From positions 1 through 22,934 of the forward strand of contig JAEYVE010000104.1 in assembly GCA_023432025.1 (NCBI GenBank): DNA of 22,934 nt, written 5' to 3'. The stretch is from Pseudomonadota bacterium (GTDB taxonomy: Bacteria; Myxococcota_A; Polyangia; Polyangiales; Polyangiaceae). Position 1 is the stretch's first letter. The number at the start of each line of letters is the position of its first letter. Positions 7,653 to 14,987 of this stretch are shown here, in pieces. Under the pieces are notes generated by a model. The model was not told the DNA's origin, made no database searches, and was given only the letters and a program-made list of their open reading frames with translations. The translations under genes were made by a program, and so were the position numbers.

Positions 7653-9587
7653 ATGATCGTTCTCTCTGGCCTCGGCAAGCATTTCGGTCCCAAGACGCTG
7701 TTCGAGGGGGTGACGCTGCAACTGAACCCCGGCTGCCGCTACGGCCTCGTCGGCGCCAACGGCAGCGGCAAGACGACGTTCTTGCGCATGCTCGCCGGCG
7801 ACGAGCCCATCGACGAAGGCAGCATCGTCTTCGGCAAGGAAATTCGGTTCGGCGTGCTCCGCCAAAACCAGTTCGCCTCCGACGAGGAGCGCATCTTGAG
7901 CGTCGCCATGCGCGGCGACGCGGAGGTGTTCGACGCGCTCGCGGAGCTGGATCGCTTGAGCCACGAGGCGCTGCCCAGCGTTTCGCGCATGAACGAGTTG
8001 AACGAGCGGGTCGCGCGCCTGGACGGCTACACGTTGGAGTCGCGCGCGCGAGAAATGCTCGTGGGGTTGGGCATCCCAGCGGTCCAGCTGAACGAGCCGC
8101 TCCGCACGCTGTCCGGCGGCTTCAAGTTGCGTGTGCTCTTGGCGCAGGTGCTGGTGGGGCGCCCGGAGGTGCTGCTTCTCGACGAGCCGACGAACCACCT
8201 CGACATCCTGTCCATCCGTTGGCTCGAGCAGTTCCTGCAAAGCTACGAGGGCGCCGCCGTCGTCATTTCACACGATCGGCGCTTCTTGGACGCGGTTGCC
8301 AACCGCATGCTGGACGTCGACTACGAAACCATCACGGAGTACGCCGGCAATTACACCCAGTTCCTGGGAGCGAAGGCGGAAATCCGCGAGCGCAAAGAGG
8401 CGGAAATCGCCAAGCAAGAGCGCGTCATCGCCCAGAAGAAGGCGTTCGTGGAGCGCTTCGGTGCCTCGGCGACCAAGGCCCGTCAAGCCCAGAGCCGCCT
8501 CAAACAAATCGCGCGCATCGAGGTCGAAGAGCTTGCGCAGTCGTCCAGACGAGCCCCGCTCTTTCGTTTCGAGCAAGTCCGCCAAACGGGCAAGGACGTG
8601 CTCCACGTCGAGGGCGTAAGCAAGGCCTACGGCGACAAGAAGGTGCTCGCCAACGTCGGCTTCGACGTGCGCCGCGGCGAGCGCGTCGCCATCATTGGCG
8701 CCAATGGTATCGGAAAATCCACGCTTCTGCGCATCTTGGTCGACCGCCTGAAGGCCGACGCGGGCGAGCACGCGTGGGGGCTCCACGCCAAAGTGGGGTA
8801 CTTCGCGCAAGATCACCACGAGCTTTTGAACGACCCCAAGCTGACCCCGCTGGACTTCGTTTGGAACGCTTGCCCGGCGGAGCCCACGACGTTCGTGCGC
8901 GGGCAGCTGGGACGCATGCTCTTCACTGGAAGTGAGGTGGAAAAGAGCGTGATGACGCTGTCCGGCGGCGAAGCCGCGCGCGTCGTTTTTGCCCGTATTT
9001 GCGTCGAAAAACCCAACGTCTTGGTGCTGGACGAGCCCACGAATCACCTGGACTTGGAGACCATCGACGCGCTCACGGAGGCGCTCTCCACCTACGAAGG
9101 AACGCTGCTCTTCGTCTCTCACGATCGCTACTTCGTGAGCCGCTTGGCGACGCGCGTCATCGAGCTCCGCGCCGACGGGTTGCACGACTTCATGGGGGGC
9201 TACGAAGACTACCTCGCGCAAGACGGAGCGGATCACCTGGACGCCGACGCCGTCGCGCTCAAAGCAAAAAAGGAAAAGCGGGAGGCGCTCGAGGGCAAGC
9301 AGCCACAGCTTTCGTGGGAAGAGCGCAAACGCCGCGAAAATCGTCGCAAGAACCTGCCGAAGCGCCGCGATCAGCTGCTGGCGCTCATCGAGAGCTCCGA
9401 GAACGAAAAAAACGGCATTTTGGAGCGGTACGCGGAGCCGACCTTCTACGAAAAGACCAAGAACGCAGACATCGAGAAGCTCGAGGCACGCAAGACGGAG
9501 CTCGACAAGATCATCGAGGACGCCATGGTAGAGTGGGAATCGGTCGAGGCAGAGCTGAGCGAGCTCGGCGCAGAAGCGGAAGCGTGA
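7653..9587 (+). CDS. ybiT: ABC-F family ATPase, YbiT-like, with C-terminal coiled-coil extension
   Basis: A 644-residue soluble protein with two ABC ATPase domains and no membrane segment, which is the ABC-F layout of ribosome-associated factors. Walker A motifs are GANGSGKT (34-41) and GANGIGKS (349-356). Signature motifs are LSGG at 153-156 and 437-440. Walker B/ABC-F DEPTNHLD motifs are at 177-184 and 460-467, so both catalytic Glu (178, 461) are kept. The linker (about 240-300) is long and charged, as in the P-site tRNA-interaction motif. The opening GCRYGLVGANGSGK, the IRWLEQ after the first DEPTNHLD, and the SRLKQIARIEVEEL linker resemble E. coli YbiT. Residues 525-644 add a highly charged, probably coiled-coil tail (KAKKEKRE, ERKRRENRRKN) absent from YbiT and reminiscent of the Uup C-terminal domain. 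The likely role is in translation; antibiotic resistance is possible but not shown. Confidence 0.93.
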   Translation: MIVLSGLGKHFGPKTLFEGVTLQLNPGCRYGLVGANGSGKTTFLRMLAGDEPIDEGSIVFGKEIRFGVLRQNQFASDEERILSVAMRGDAEVFDALAELDRLSHEALPSVSRMNELNERVARLDGYTLESRAREMLVGLGIPAVQLNEPLRTLSGGFKLRVLLAQVLVGRPEVLLLDEPTNHLDILSIRWLEQFLQSYEGAAVVISHDRRFLDAVANRMLDVDYETITEYAGNYTQFLGAKAEIRERKEAEIAKQERVIAQKKAFVERFGASATKARQAQSRLKQIARIEVEELAQSSRRAPLFRFEQVRQTGKDVLHVEGVSKAYGDKKVLANVGFDVRRGERVAIIGANGIGKSTLLRILVDRLKADAGEHAWGLHAKVGYFAQDHHELLNDPKLTPLDFVWNACPAEPTTFVRGQLGRMLFTGSEVEKSVMTLSGGEAARVVFARICVEKPNVLVLDEPTNHLDLETIDALTEALSTYEGTLLFVSHDRYFVSRLATRVIELRADGLHDFMGGYEDYLAQDGADHLDADAVALKAKKEKREALEGKQPQLSWEERKRRENRRKNLPKRRDQLLALIESSENEKNGILERYAEPTFYEKTKNADIEKLEARKTELDKIIEDAMVEWESVEAELSELGAEAEA

Positions 9588-9669
9588 CGCGCTCGGGTCC
9601 GGGCGGAGCGCGCCGAGCGCAGAGGCAAAGAGCGTGACGTGAAGCGTGGCGCGCTATCGCCGAGCGCGT
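9587..9669. terminator. Inverted repeat between ABC-F and L,D-transpeptidase genes
   Basis: ACGCGCTCGG (9587-9596) is a perfect inverted match to CCGAGCGCGT (9660-9669), with a 63-nt loop. It lies between the two convergent stops and starts on the last base of the ABC-F stop. A direct repeat AGCGTGACG (9581-9589, 9631-9639) is in the same spacer. There is no T-tract. It is only a candidate terminator. Confidence 0.25.
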
Positions 9670-9688
9670 GGCCGACTCCGCCAGGGCG

Positions 9689-11602
9689 TCAGCGACGAAT
9701 GTGGATCCAGCTTCCTTCGCCCATGTCCGCGCCCACGTTGACGCCGTGCCACCCGGTTGGAACGGGCGGATCGGTCCAATTGAAGACGATCCGCGCGTCG
9801 ATGGGCGCGAGATTCACGCAGCCGTGGCTGCGCGGTGTTCCGAAAACATCGTGCCAGTACGCGCCGTGGAGCGCGAACCCGGCGGAAAAGTACTGAATCC
9901 ACGGTACGTCGCGCAGCTCGAAGCCCGCCGCCCCGCGCCGCCGCGTGACGCCGTACTCGGGGTGCCGCCCCTTTTCGATGTTTTGGTAGCGGCGCTCGTC
10001 CTCCGCCGAAAACTTCGCTCCCGAGGCTTTTGCCTTCTTCAAACGCTCGACGGTCGCGCGGGCCTCTGCGTCCATGCTGGGGGCGTGGCTGCGCTGTCCT
10101 CCGGCAACCGTCGAGTTTTCCTCGGAGTCCATGGCCGCTGCGATGTGCTTGCTCTGCACCCGAAAGTCACCGAGCGGTGTCGTCAGATCTTTTTTCGGGT
10201 CCCCGAAGCGGTCTCGCCCCGACGAAATGAGCGTTGCGTACTTGGCCTTTTTGCCTTCGTAGAGGGTGAGCACTTGCTGCGCGATGGAAATATCGATCCA
10301 TTTTTGGCCTTTTTCGGCTGGCTCTGGCCAAACGCTCGGCGCGTGAACGATGGACAGGGACTCCGCGGGCAGCCACCGCGTCTTGTCCTTCAGGGTTTGG
10401 TAGAAGCGCTTGCCCGCCTTGATGCGCGCGTTGCCGGAGAGCGGCACGAGCGCGCGGAAAGGCACCTGCTCGGCCGCGCGCACCTCGTCCTTGCCTTTGA
10501 CGAGCTGGAAGGTGGTGGCGTTCTGCGTCGTGACCCAGGCGAGCGGCAAATGCGTCGCGTCCGTGATTTCGATGCCGTGAAAGGGCGAACCGGTGTCGGG
10601 CTTGACCTTGGTCGTCGGGATCAGCCGCATGTCGACCGTAATGGCAAAGTGACGCTCGAGGTCTTCGTCCTTCGTGTTGAAGGCGCCAATGAACGAGAGG
10701 CCTGTTTTTCTCCTGACGCGGTCTGCGAACCACGCGTACTCCGGCACTTTGAAGTCGGAGACGTTCGGGATGAGGCGCTTGCCGCCTTCGAGCCAGAAGG
10801 GAGGCTCCGCGTCCGGCCGCGACGCGCCGAACAGCTCGTCGATGGTGAGCTCGGTCGACGGGCGAAAACCCTCTTTCGCGGCGAGGCCAGGCACGGCCAC
10901 ACCTCGCGCGTCGAGCGGCACATCGTTCGCGCCGAGCACGACTTTCTGCACCTCGGCGGCGTTCTGCGAGTACCACGTCATGTGCTCTGCAAGCTGGAAC
11001 TCGCTGTCGGACTGCACCTTCTTCGTGGGAATTCTCAGGTACTGCGGCGCGGTCGCGCGCACGAAGCCGTACGGATACGGCAGCGGCTTGGAGAGATCGG
11101 GGCGCCGAGACGTCGCGCGCACCAGAGGATCTTCGAGGTCCGTCGTGGCGTCGTCCGTACACACGAAGCCAAAGGGATAGATGCGATACCACTGGCCCTT
11201 GCAGCCCTGTCCGCGTACCGGCTCCGGATCCCGCTCGACGACTCCGCCCAGGCGCACGTAGCCCAAACGGCGCGAGCCCACGTTGGGCAACTTGTAGACG
11301 GTGGTGGCGATTTTGGTCGCGGAGAGGCGCGGGGCGCCCTCCGGCGCCAACGTGTCCAGCTCACCGTGGTCGACCTCGACCGTCGACAGCGCACGGGCGG
11401 AGCTGGACGTGGGTGGCACGCCCTCGCTCGCTTGCCCGGCGGACGCAGGCGAAGCGGGTGCCTCCGCTCGCGCGTCACCTCGCGAACGGAGCCAGGCGGC
11501 AGTCGCCACGGACGCGCCTAGAGCGAGCAAGATCGCTCCTGTGCGAGGCGTCAGAAGCTTTCGAAGCTTCCGCAGCTTGGGGCTGAACGTCGGAGCCACC
11601 AC
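9689..11602 (-). CDS. Membrane-anchored L,D-transpeptidase (YkuD domain)
   Basis: A 637-residue envelope protein expected to cross-link or modify peptidoglycan. After a basic N-terminus (KLRKLRKLLTPR), one hydrophobic segment (about 21-38) anchors it with the rest in the periplasm. Residues about 60-130 look like an SH3-type module (TTVYKLPNVGSRRLGYVRLGG). The YkuD catalytic domain starts near residue 435 (WIDISIAQQVLTLYEG). It ends with the active-site motif, with His579, Gly588, His593 and the nucleophile Cys595 in SHGCVNL. About 70 charged residues (485-555) are inserted within the catalytic domain between the TTPLGDFRV strand and GFELRDVPWIQYF. The start is one of two adjacent GTG codons (11602 or 11599); no strong ribosome binding site is seen. 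The next gene upstream, 167 bp away on the same strand, is the beta-trefoil protein. Confidence 0.9.
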   Translation of the reverse strand: MVAPTFSPKLRKLRKLLTPRTGAILLALGASVATAAWLRSRGDARAEAPASPASAGQASEGVPPTSSSARALSTVEVDHGELDTLAPEGAPRLSATKIATTVYKLPNVGSRRLGYVRLGGVVERDPEPVRGQGCKGQWYRIYPFGFVCTDDATTDLEDPLVRATSRRPDLSKPLPYPYGFVRATAPQYLRIPTKKVQSDSEFQLAEHMTWYSQNAAEVQKVVLGANDVPLDARGVAVPGLAAKEGFRPSTELTIDELFGASRPDAEPPFWLEGGKRLIPNVSDFKVPEYAWFADRVRRKTGLSFIGAFNTKDEDLERHFAITVDMRLIPTTKVKPDTGSPFHGIEITDATHLPLAWVTTQNATTFQLVKGKDEVRAAEQVPFRALVPLSGNARIKAGKRFYQTLKDKTRWLPAESLSIVHAPSVWPEPAEKGQKWIDISIAQQVLTLYEGKKAKYATLISSGRDRFGDPKKDLTTPLGDFRVQSKHIAAAMDSEENSTVAGGQRSHAPSMDAEARATVERLKKAKASGAKFSAEDERRYQNIEKGRHPEYGVTRRRGAAGFELRDVPWIQYFSAGFALHGAYWHDVFGTPRSHGCVNLAPIDARIVFNWTDPPVPTGWHGVNVGADMGEGSWIHIRR

Positions 11603-11736
11603 GGCTCGGTGCTTTAGCGCGAGGACACGTCAGATCAACCCTCGCGGCGCGCAAAGCGCACCCGCACGCGGATGCACCCGCAAAGTGCGTGAATTCCCGC
11701 GGACGACGCCCGGCGCGCTCGGTGGCGCGACTCGAC

Positions 11737-11760
11737 GCTCCGTGCCGCCAGCTACGGAGC
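11737..11760 (-). terminator. Hairpin just after the beta-trefoil gene
   Basis: GCTCCGT (11737-11743) and ACGGAGC (11754-11760) form a perfect 7-bp stem with a 10-nt loop, 9 bp beyond the stop of the minus-strand beta-trefoil gene. There is no T-tract downstream. The remaining spacer to the L,D-transpeptidase start presumably holds its promoter. Confidence 0.35.
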
Positions 11761-11769
11761 CCACTCGTT

Positions 11770-12492
11770 TTACTCTTCGCACTCGAGCGTTCGAATCGCC
11801 TGATGAGCGCCCGTGGGGTCGCACGCCCAAAGCCCCAACTTTCCGTCGCGTTCCGTCAAACACTTCGACGGCGCGTGCAGCGGTGCCAACGCAAAGCCCC
11901 CTTCGACCGACCTCTGGTGGAAGCGCTGGTTGTAAAGCTCGTGCGGCTCGAAGAGCACGAACGGAGTGCCATCGTCCGGCGCTGCAAACTGAACGTCGAG
12001 GTTGAAGCCGGAGCTCTCGTTTCTGACTTCGACGGCTTCTGCATCCAACGCGCGAACGGTCCAGAGCTGCTCGGGGCTCGAATCGCAGCGCAGGAGTGAA
12101 ATGAAATAAATGGGATCGGTCACGAGCACGGAAGACACGCCCCGACCGAAGCACAACCCCGTGCCCGCCAACTCGAGACGTACCGTCGTGAGCGAAGGAT
12201 TGTCCGTGCTTTGACACGGCCCCGCCCCGCCGGCGCCCGAGCCTGCGCTGCCCGGATGTGGCGCTCGTCCCCCCGTGCTCGCGAGGCCTCCACCGCCCGA
12301 GAGGCCACCCGAGCCACCTACGCCGGACGTGACTTCCCCACCCGAGCCCCCGCTGCCAATCCCGTCTTGGAAGAATGTGTACGCGGATTCGGCACAGGCA
12401 GCGCCACACGAGACGGCACCAAACGCGAGCACACGCCAACAACGCGTCGCCACGGAACGTAGGCGACGAACACGCGGCGAGCTCTGCGTCAT
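11770..12492 (-). CDS. Secreted beta-trefoil (ricin B-like) protein with Gly/Ser linker
   Basis: A 240-residue exported protein. Residues 1-34 form a signal peptide (RRLRSVATRCWR then VLAFGAVSCGAACA); Cys29 could be lipidated but the lipobox is imperfect. Residues about 44-92 are a low-complexity Gly/Ser linker typical of secreted Polyangiales proteins. Residues about 100-240 look like one beta-trefoil. Three QxW-type positions are spaced 42-47 residues apart (QLW 142-144, QRF 189-191, QAI 231-233). They come with SGFNLDV, DDGTPFVLFE and KCLTERDGKLGLWAC signatures. Such folds often bind carbohydrate; the binding residues were not verified. The frame is open to 12702, but the upstream part has no signal-peptide logic, so the ATG at 12492 is preferred despite the lack of a clear ribosome binding site. 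Confidence 0.72.
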   Translation of the reverse strand: MTQSSPRVRRLRSVATRCWRVLAFGAVSCGAACAESAYTFFQDGIGSGGSGGEVTSGVGGSGGLSGGGGLASTGGRAPHPGSAGSGAGGAGPCQSTDNPSLTTVRLELAGTGLCFGRGVSSVLVTDPIYFISLLRCDSSPEQLWTVRALDAEAVEVRNESSGFNLDVQFAAPDDGTPFVLFEPHELYNQRFHQRSVEGGFALAPLHAPSKCLTERDGKLGLWACDPTGAHQAIRTLECEE

Positions 12493-12849
12493 GGGCCGCA
12501 CTGTACCGCGAAACTCACGAGCTTTGAGGGCGAGTTTTGGCGCCGCAAGGTGCGCCGCGCGGTGTCGTCCCGCGCAACCCCGGGGCGCGGGTGCCACTCC
12601 GAATCCAAGTCGGGATTCCTCGAAAACGCTGCTTTTCCAGTCAGCCAATGCGGAGCGCGCCGCAGCCTGCAGAACGCGGCGGAATTTTGAACTGAAAACC
12701 ACGCCACGTGACTCTGCTCAGGTCTCGTGACCTCGTTCTCGCTTGTCGCAAAGGACCGCGGCGCGCTACTACAAGATGCGCCCTTGGCTGCCTGCGGGCT
12801 CCGGGACGCGTCGTCGTTCTTGCGTGAAGTACCGGTCGCTTCGACGTCC
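12493..12849. promoter_or_regulatory. 357-bp divergent control region of beta-trefoil and ECF sigma genes
   Basis: No convincing gene lies here. Two short perfect dyads are visible: CCCGCGC/GCGCGGG (12569-12575, 12585-12591) and GAATCC/GGATTC (12601-12606, 12613-12618). The stretch near 12680-12700 (GGAATTTTGAACTGAAAACC) is AT-richer than its surroundings and is the best place for a promoter. An alternative GTG start for the sigma gene at 12727 falls inside the region, preceded by a weak AGG. Confidence 0.4.
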
Positions 12850-13608
12850 ATGGTGACCCCGAAACCCGCCCCCAGCGGTCGCGAGCAGTACCTGTACGAC
12901 GCTATTCAGAGCGGCGTATCCGGGTGGCAGCGTCGCGCGTACGACGACTTCTTCTCGCTCGTGCGCGGCTTGCTCATCAAGTCACTGGGCCCCCACGCGG
13001 ACATCGAGGACCTGACCGCGGACGTGTTCGTCGGCTTTTACGAAAGCGCGCGGAACATCCGTTCCGCGGGCGGCCTTCGTAGCTACATCGTGTCGGTCAC
13101 GATGAATACCGTGCGCCGCGAGCTCAGACGGCGAAAGCGGCGCCGCCTCTTTTTCGGAGAGAACGACGACGGGCTCTTCGAGCGCGCGCCAGGCACGGAC
13201 GATCCACAGGCCAAGGCCGCGCTCCTCCAGCTCAGCCGCATTTTGGACGAGCTCGGAGAGGAGGAACGGCTGACGTTCGTCCTCCACGCGCTGGAGGACC
13301 TGCCGCTACTCGAGGTCGCCGGCGCATTGAACATTTCGCACTCCACCGCCAAGCGGCGCTACCAGCGAGCGAGCGAGCGTGTGCGACGTCGCGTCGAGAA
13401 AAACCCTCTGCTCACCGACTACATTCGCGACAAGGCGAGTCAAGAAAAGGCGAGTCAAGAGCGGACGCAGCTCGATAGGGCGGCGCAGGAAACAGCTGGG
13501 CTGACCGTGACGGGCAGCGGGCCGAGCCGCGGCGGCCCGAGTGTTGGGCAGGACAATGGCGGGCAAAACAAGGCCGGTCGCGGTGAGACCGGAGGTCAAG
13601 ATGGTTGA
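12850..13608 (+). CDS. ECF-type RNA polymerase sigma factor with C-terminal extension
   Basis: A 252-residue sigma-70-family factor. Region 2 spans about 28-100 (RRAYDDFFSLVRG, DIEDLTADVFVGFYE, LRSYIVSVTMNTVRRELRRRKRR). Region 4 spans about 133-182 (LGEEERLTFVLHALEDLPLLEVAGAL, then the recognition helix ISHSTAKRRYQRASERVRRRV). There is no region 3, as in ECF factors. After region 4 come 70 hydrophilic residues with a duplicated KASQE unit and a Gly/Gln/Asn-rich end, unusually long for the group. The ATG at 12850 starts about 27 residues before region 2; the frame also allows GTG at 12727 (293 residues). The stop overlaps the anti-sigma start by 8 bp, so the two are translationally coupled. 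Its targets cannot be told from the sequence; autoregulation of the operon is likely. Confidence 0.9.
   Translation: MVTPKPAPSGREQYLYDAIQSGVSGWQRRAYDDFFSLVRGLLIKSLGPHADIEDLTADVFVGFYESARNIRSAGGLRSYIVSVTMNTVRRELRRRKRRRLFFGENDDGLFERAPGTDDPQAKAALLQLSRILDELGEEERLTFVLHALEDLPLLEVAGALNISHSTAKRRYQRASERVRRRVEKNPLLTDYIRDKASQEKASQERTQLDRAAQETAGLTVTGSGPSRGGPSVGQDNGGQNKAGRGETGGQDG
13432..13461 (+). repeat. 15-bp tandem duplication in the sigma factor gene
   Basis: AAGGCGAGTCAAGAA (13432-13446) is followed directly by AAGGCGAGTCAAGAG (13447-13461). The duplication is in frame and gives Lys-Ala-Ser-Gln-Glu twice in the C-terminal extension. Confidence 0.9.
13591..13595 (+). promoter_or_regulatory. Ribosome binding site of the FecR anti-sigma gene
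   Basis: GGAGG lies 5 bp before the ATG at 13601, inside the end of the sigma gene. This decides the anti-sigma start over earlier in-frame starts such as 13541. Confidence 0.8.
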
Positions 13609-14980
13609 CCAAGACACGAAGCAGCGCACCCCCCTCACGGACGGCGAGGTGCAGCAAGCGTTCCGCGCCCTCTCCGAGGAACACCTCACGGTTCGCCGCA
13701 AGGACGACCCGGAGGCGAGCTGGCGGCTCATCGAAAAGCGTCTCGAGTCCAGTCATCTCCACGTGGTGCCGCCGGCGTCGCGGGATGTGAGCCGGCGCTG
13801 GAGTTGGGTGTCGGGGTCGTTTGGAGGGCGCGCCCTCGCGGTCGCCGGAGCGTTCGTCGTCGTTTTGGTGGTTTTTGGAGTGTCGCGCTGGGGCGCCTCC
13901 GAGAGCTCGCCTGGCGCCCTCACCTACGTCGTCGAAGGCGCGCGGAACGGCTCATCGCGCGCGGGCGATCCCACTGAAATCGAGGCAGAGGGACAGCTCG
14001 TCGCGACGGACGAGCAGCCAGCGGCGCTGGTTTTCTCGGATCAGAGTCGTGTGGAGCTCGCGCCGTACACGACGCTCCGCGTTCATGTGGAGCCGAGCGG
14101 ACGGGTCGCGGTTCGTTTGGCACGCGGACAGCTTTCGGTGCAGGTCGTGCACCAGGACGACACGGACTACCGCTTCCGCGCGGGCGCGTACGAGGTGCGC
14201 GTCGTCGGAACCGCGTTCCGCCTTGGTTATGAGCCCACGAGTGGGCGCTTCGACGTAGCCATGACGGAGGGCCGCGTCATCGTCGCAGAAGCCGGTGGGC
14301 GCGAACGCGCTCTGGGCGCGGGACAAACGCTGCACCTCCCCGATACGGCACAGACCAGCGACTTGGCGGGCGACTCGGTCGGGCCCACGGATGCCAGCGG
14401 CGTCAAAATGGAGACGGACGCCGCTCCCGTGGAGGGCGGCGCTGCCCAGGAAGCGGCGGGCACCCAAGCGGATCCCCCCGCCGCTGGCGCCTTGGGGCCC
14501 ACGACGGCGCGCGGCGCCCAAGAGAGCTACCGCTCTTTGGCTGCTGCCGGCCGTTTCCAGCAAATCGTGAACTCTGCCAAGTCTGCCGGTGTGGACCACG
14601 TGCTGCGGACGAAGGCTCCCTCCGAGCTCCAAGAGCTCGCCCAAGCAGCGCGCTACACGGGAGACCTTACGTTGGCGGAGCGCACTTGGAAGGAGCTCCA
14701 AGCGCGCCACGGCGCCCAGGACGCGGGTCGCAACGCCAGCTTCTTCTTGGGGCGTCTCGCAGAGCAGCGAGGCAAACAAGGCGAAGCCCTACGTCAGTAC
14801 GACGCGTACCTCGCTGCCGCACCGCGCGGCGTGTTCGCAGCCGAAGCGCTGGGCCGCAAAATGCTCATCGTTCAAGCCACTTCGGGCAAAGCCAAAGCTC
14901 GACCGCTCGCCATCGAATACCTGAAGCGTTTCCCGGGCGGGGCGTACGTTGGCGCAGCCCGCGCGCTCGCGAACGACTAG
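13601..14980 (+). CDS. FecR-domain anti-sigma factor with TPR-like C-terminus
   Basis: A 459-residue inner-membrane protein, the probable regulator of the ECF sigma factor encoded just before it. Residues 1-76 form a cytoplasmic N-terminus (LTDGEVQQAFRAL and DPEASWRLIEKRL helices) that would hold the sigma factor. One transmembrane segment spans about 78-94 (ALAVAGAFVVVLVVFGV). The periplasmic FecR domain (about 120-248) carries SRVELAPYTTLRV and the family motif VVGTAFRL (201-208). A Pro/Ala-rich linker (about 250-305) leads to a helical repeat region (310-459) with TPR spacing (YRSLAAAGRFQQIV, ARYTGDLTLAERTWKEL, FFLGRLAEQRGKQGEALRQYDAYL), which could sense an envelope partner. Sigma and anti-sigma overlap by 8 bp (ATGGTTGA). 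The next gene starts 7 bp after this stop, so the three form one operon. Confidence 0.9.
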   Translation: MVDQDTKQRTPLTDGEVQQAFRALSEEHLTVRRKDDPEASWRLIEKRLESSHLHVVPPASRDVSRRWSWVSGSFGGRALAVAGAFVVVLVVFGVSRWGASESSPGALTYVVEGARNGSSRAGDPTEIEAEGQLVATDEQPAALVFSDQSRVELAPYTTLRVHVEPSGRVAVRLARGQLSVQVVHQDDTDYRFRAGAYEVRVVGTAFRLGYEPTSGRFDVAMTEGRVIVAEAGGRERALGAGQTLHLPDTAQTSDLAGDSVGPTDASGVKMETDAAPVEGGAAQEAAGTQADPPAAGALGPTTARGAQESYRSLAAAGRFQQIVNSAKSAGVDHVLRTKAPSELQELAQAARYTGDLTLAERTWKELQARHGAQDAGRNASFFLGRLAEQRGKQGEALRQYDAYLAAAPRGVFAAEALGRKMLIVQATSGKAKARPLAIEYLKRFPGGAYVGAARALAND

Positions 14981-14987
14981 CGGATTC

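Noticed and set aside
6483..8240. 585-codon minus-strand frame across the DUF1254 and ABC-F genes
   Set aside because: It runs out of frame through the DUF1254 gene and antisense to the ABC-F gene, crossing their divergent promoters, with no recognisable domain.
6890..8935. 681-codon plus-strand frame across the DUF1254/ABC-F boundary
   Set aside because: Arg-rich shadow translation overlapping two well-supported genes.
9668..11521. 617-codon plus-strand frame opposite the L,D-transpeptidase
   Set aside because: No motifs or signal peptide; the opposite strand carries a complete catalytic YkuD motif.
12519..12720. Upstream extension of the beta-trefoil frame (to 12702)
   Set aside because: The added residues have no signal-peptide or domain character, while the ATG at 12492 starts right before a signal peptide.
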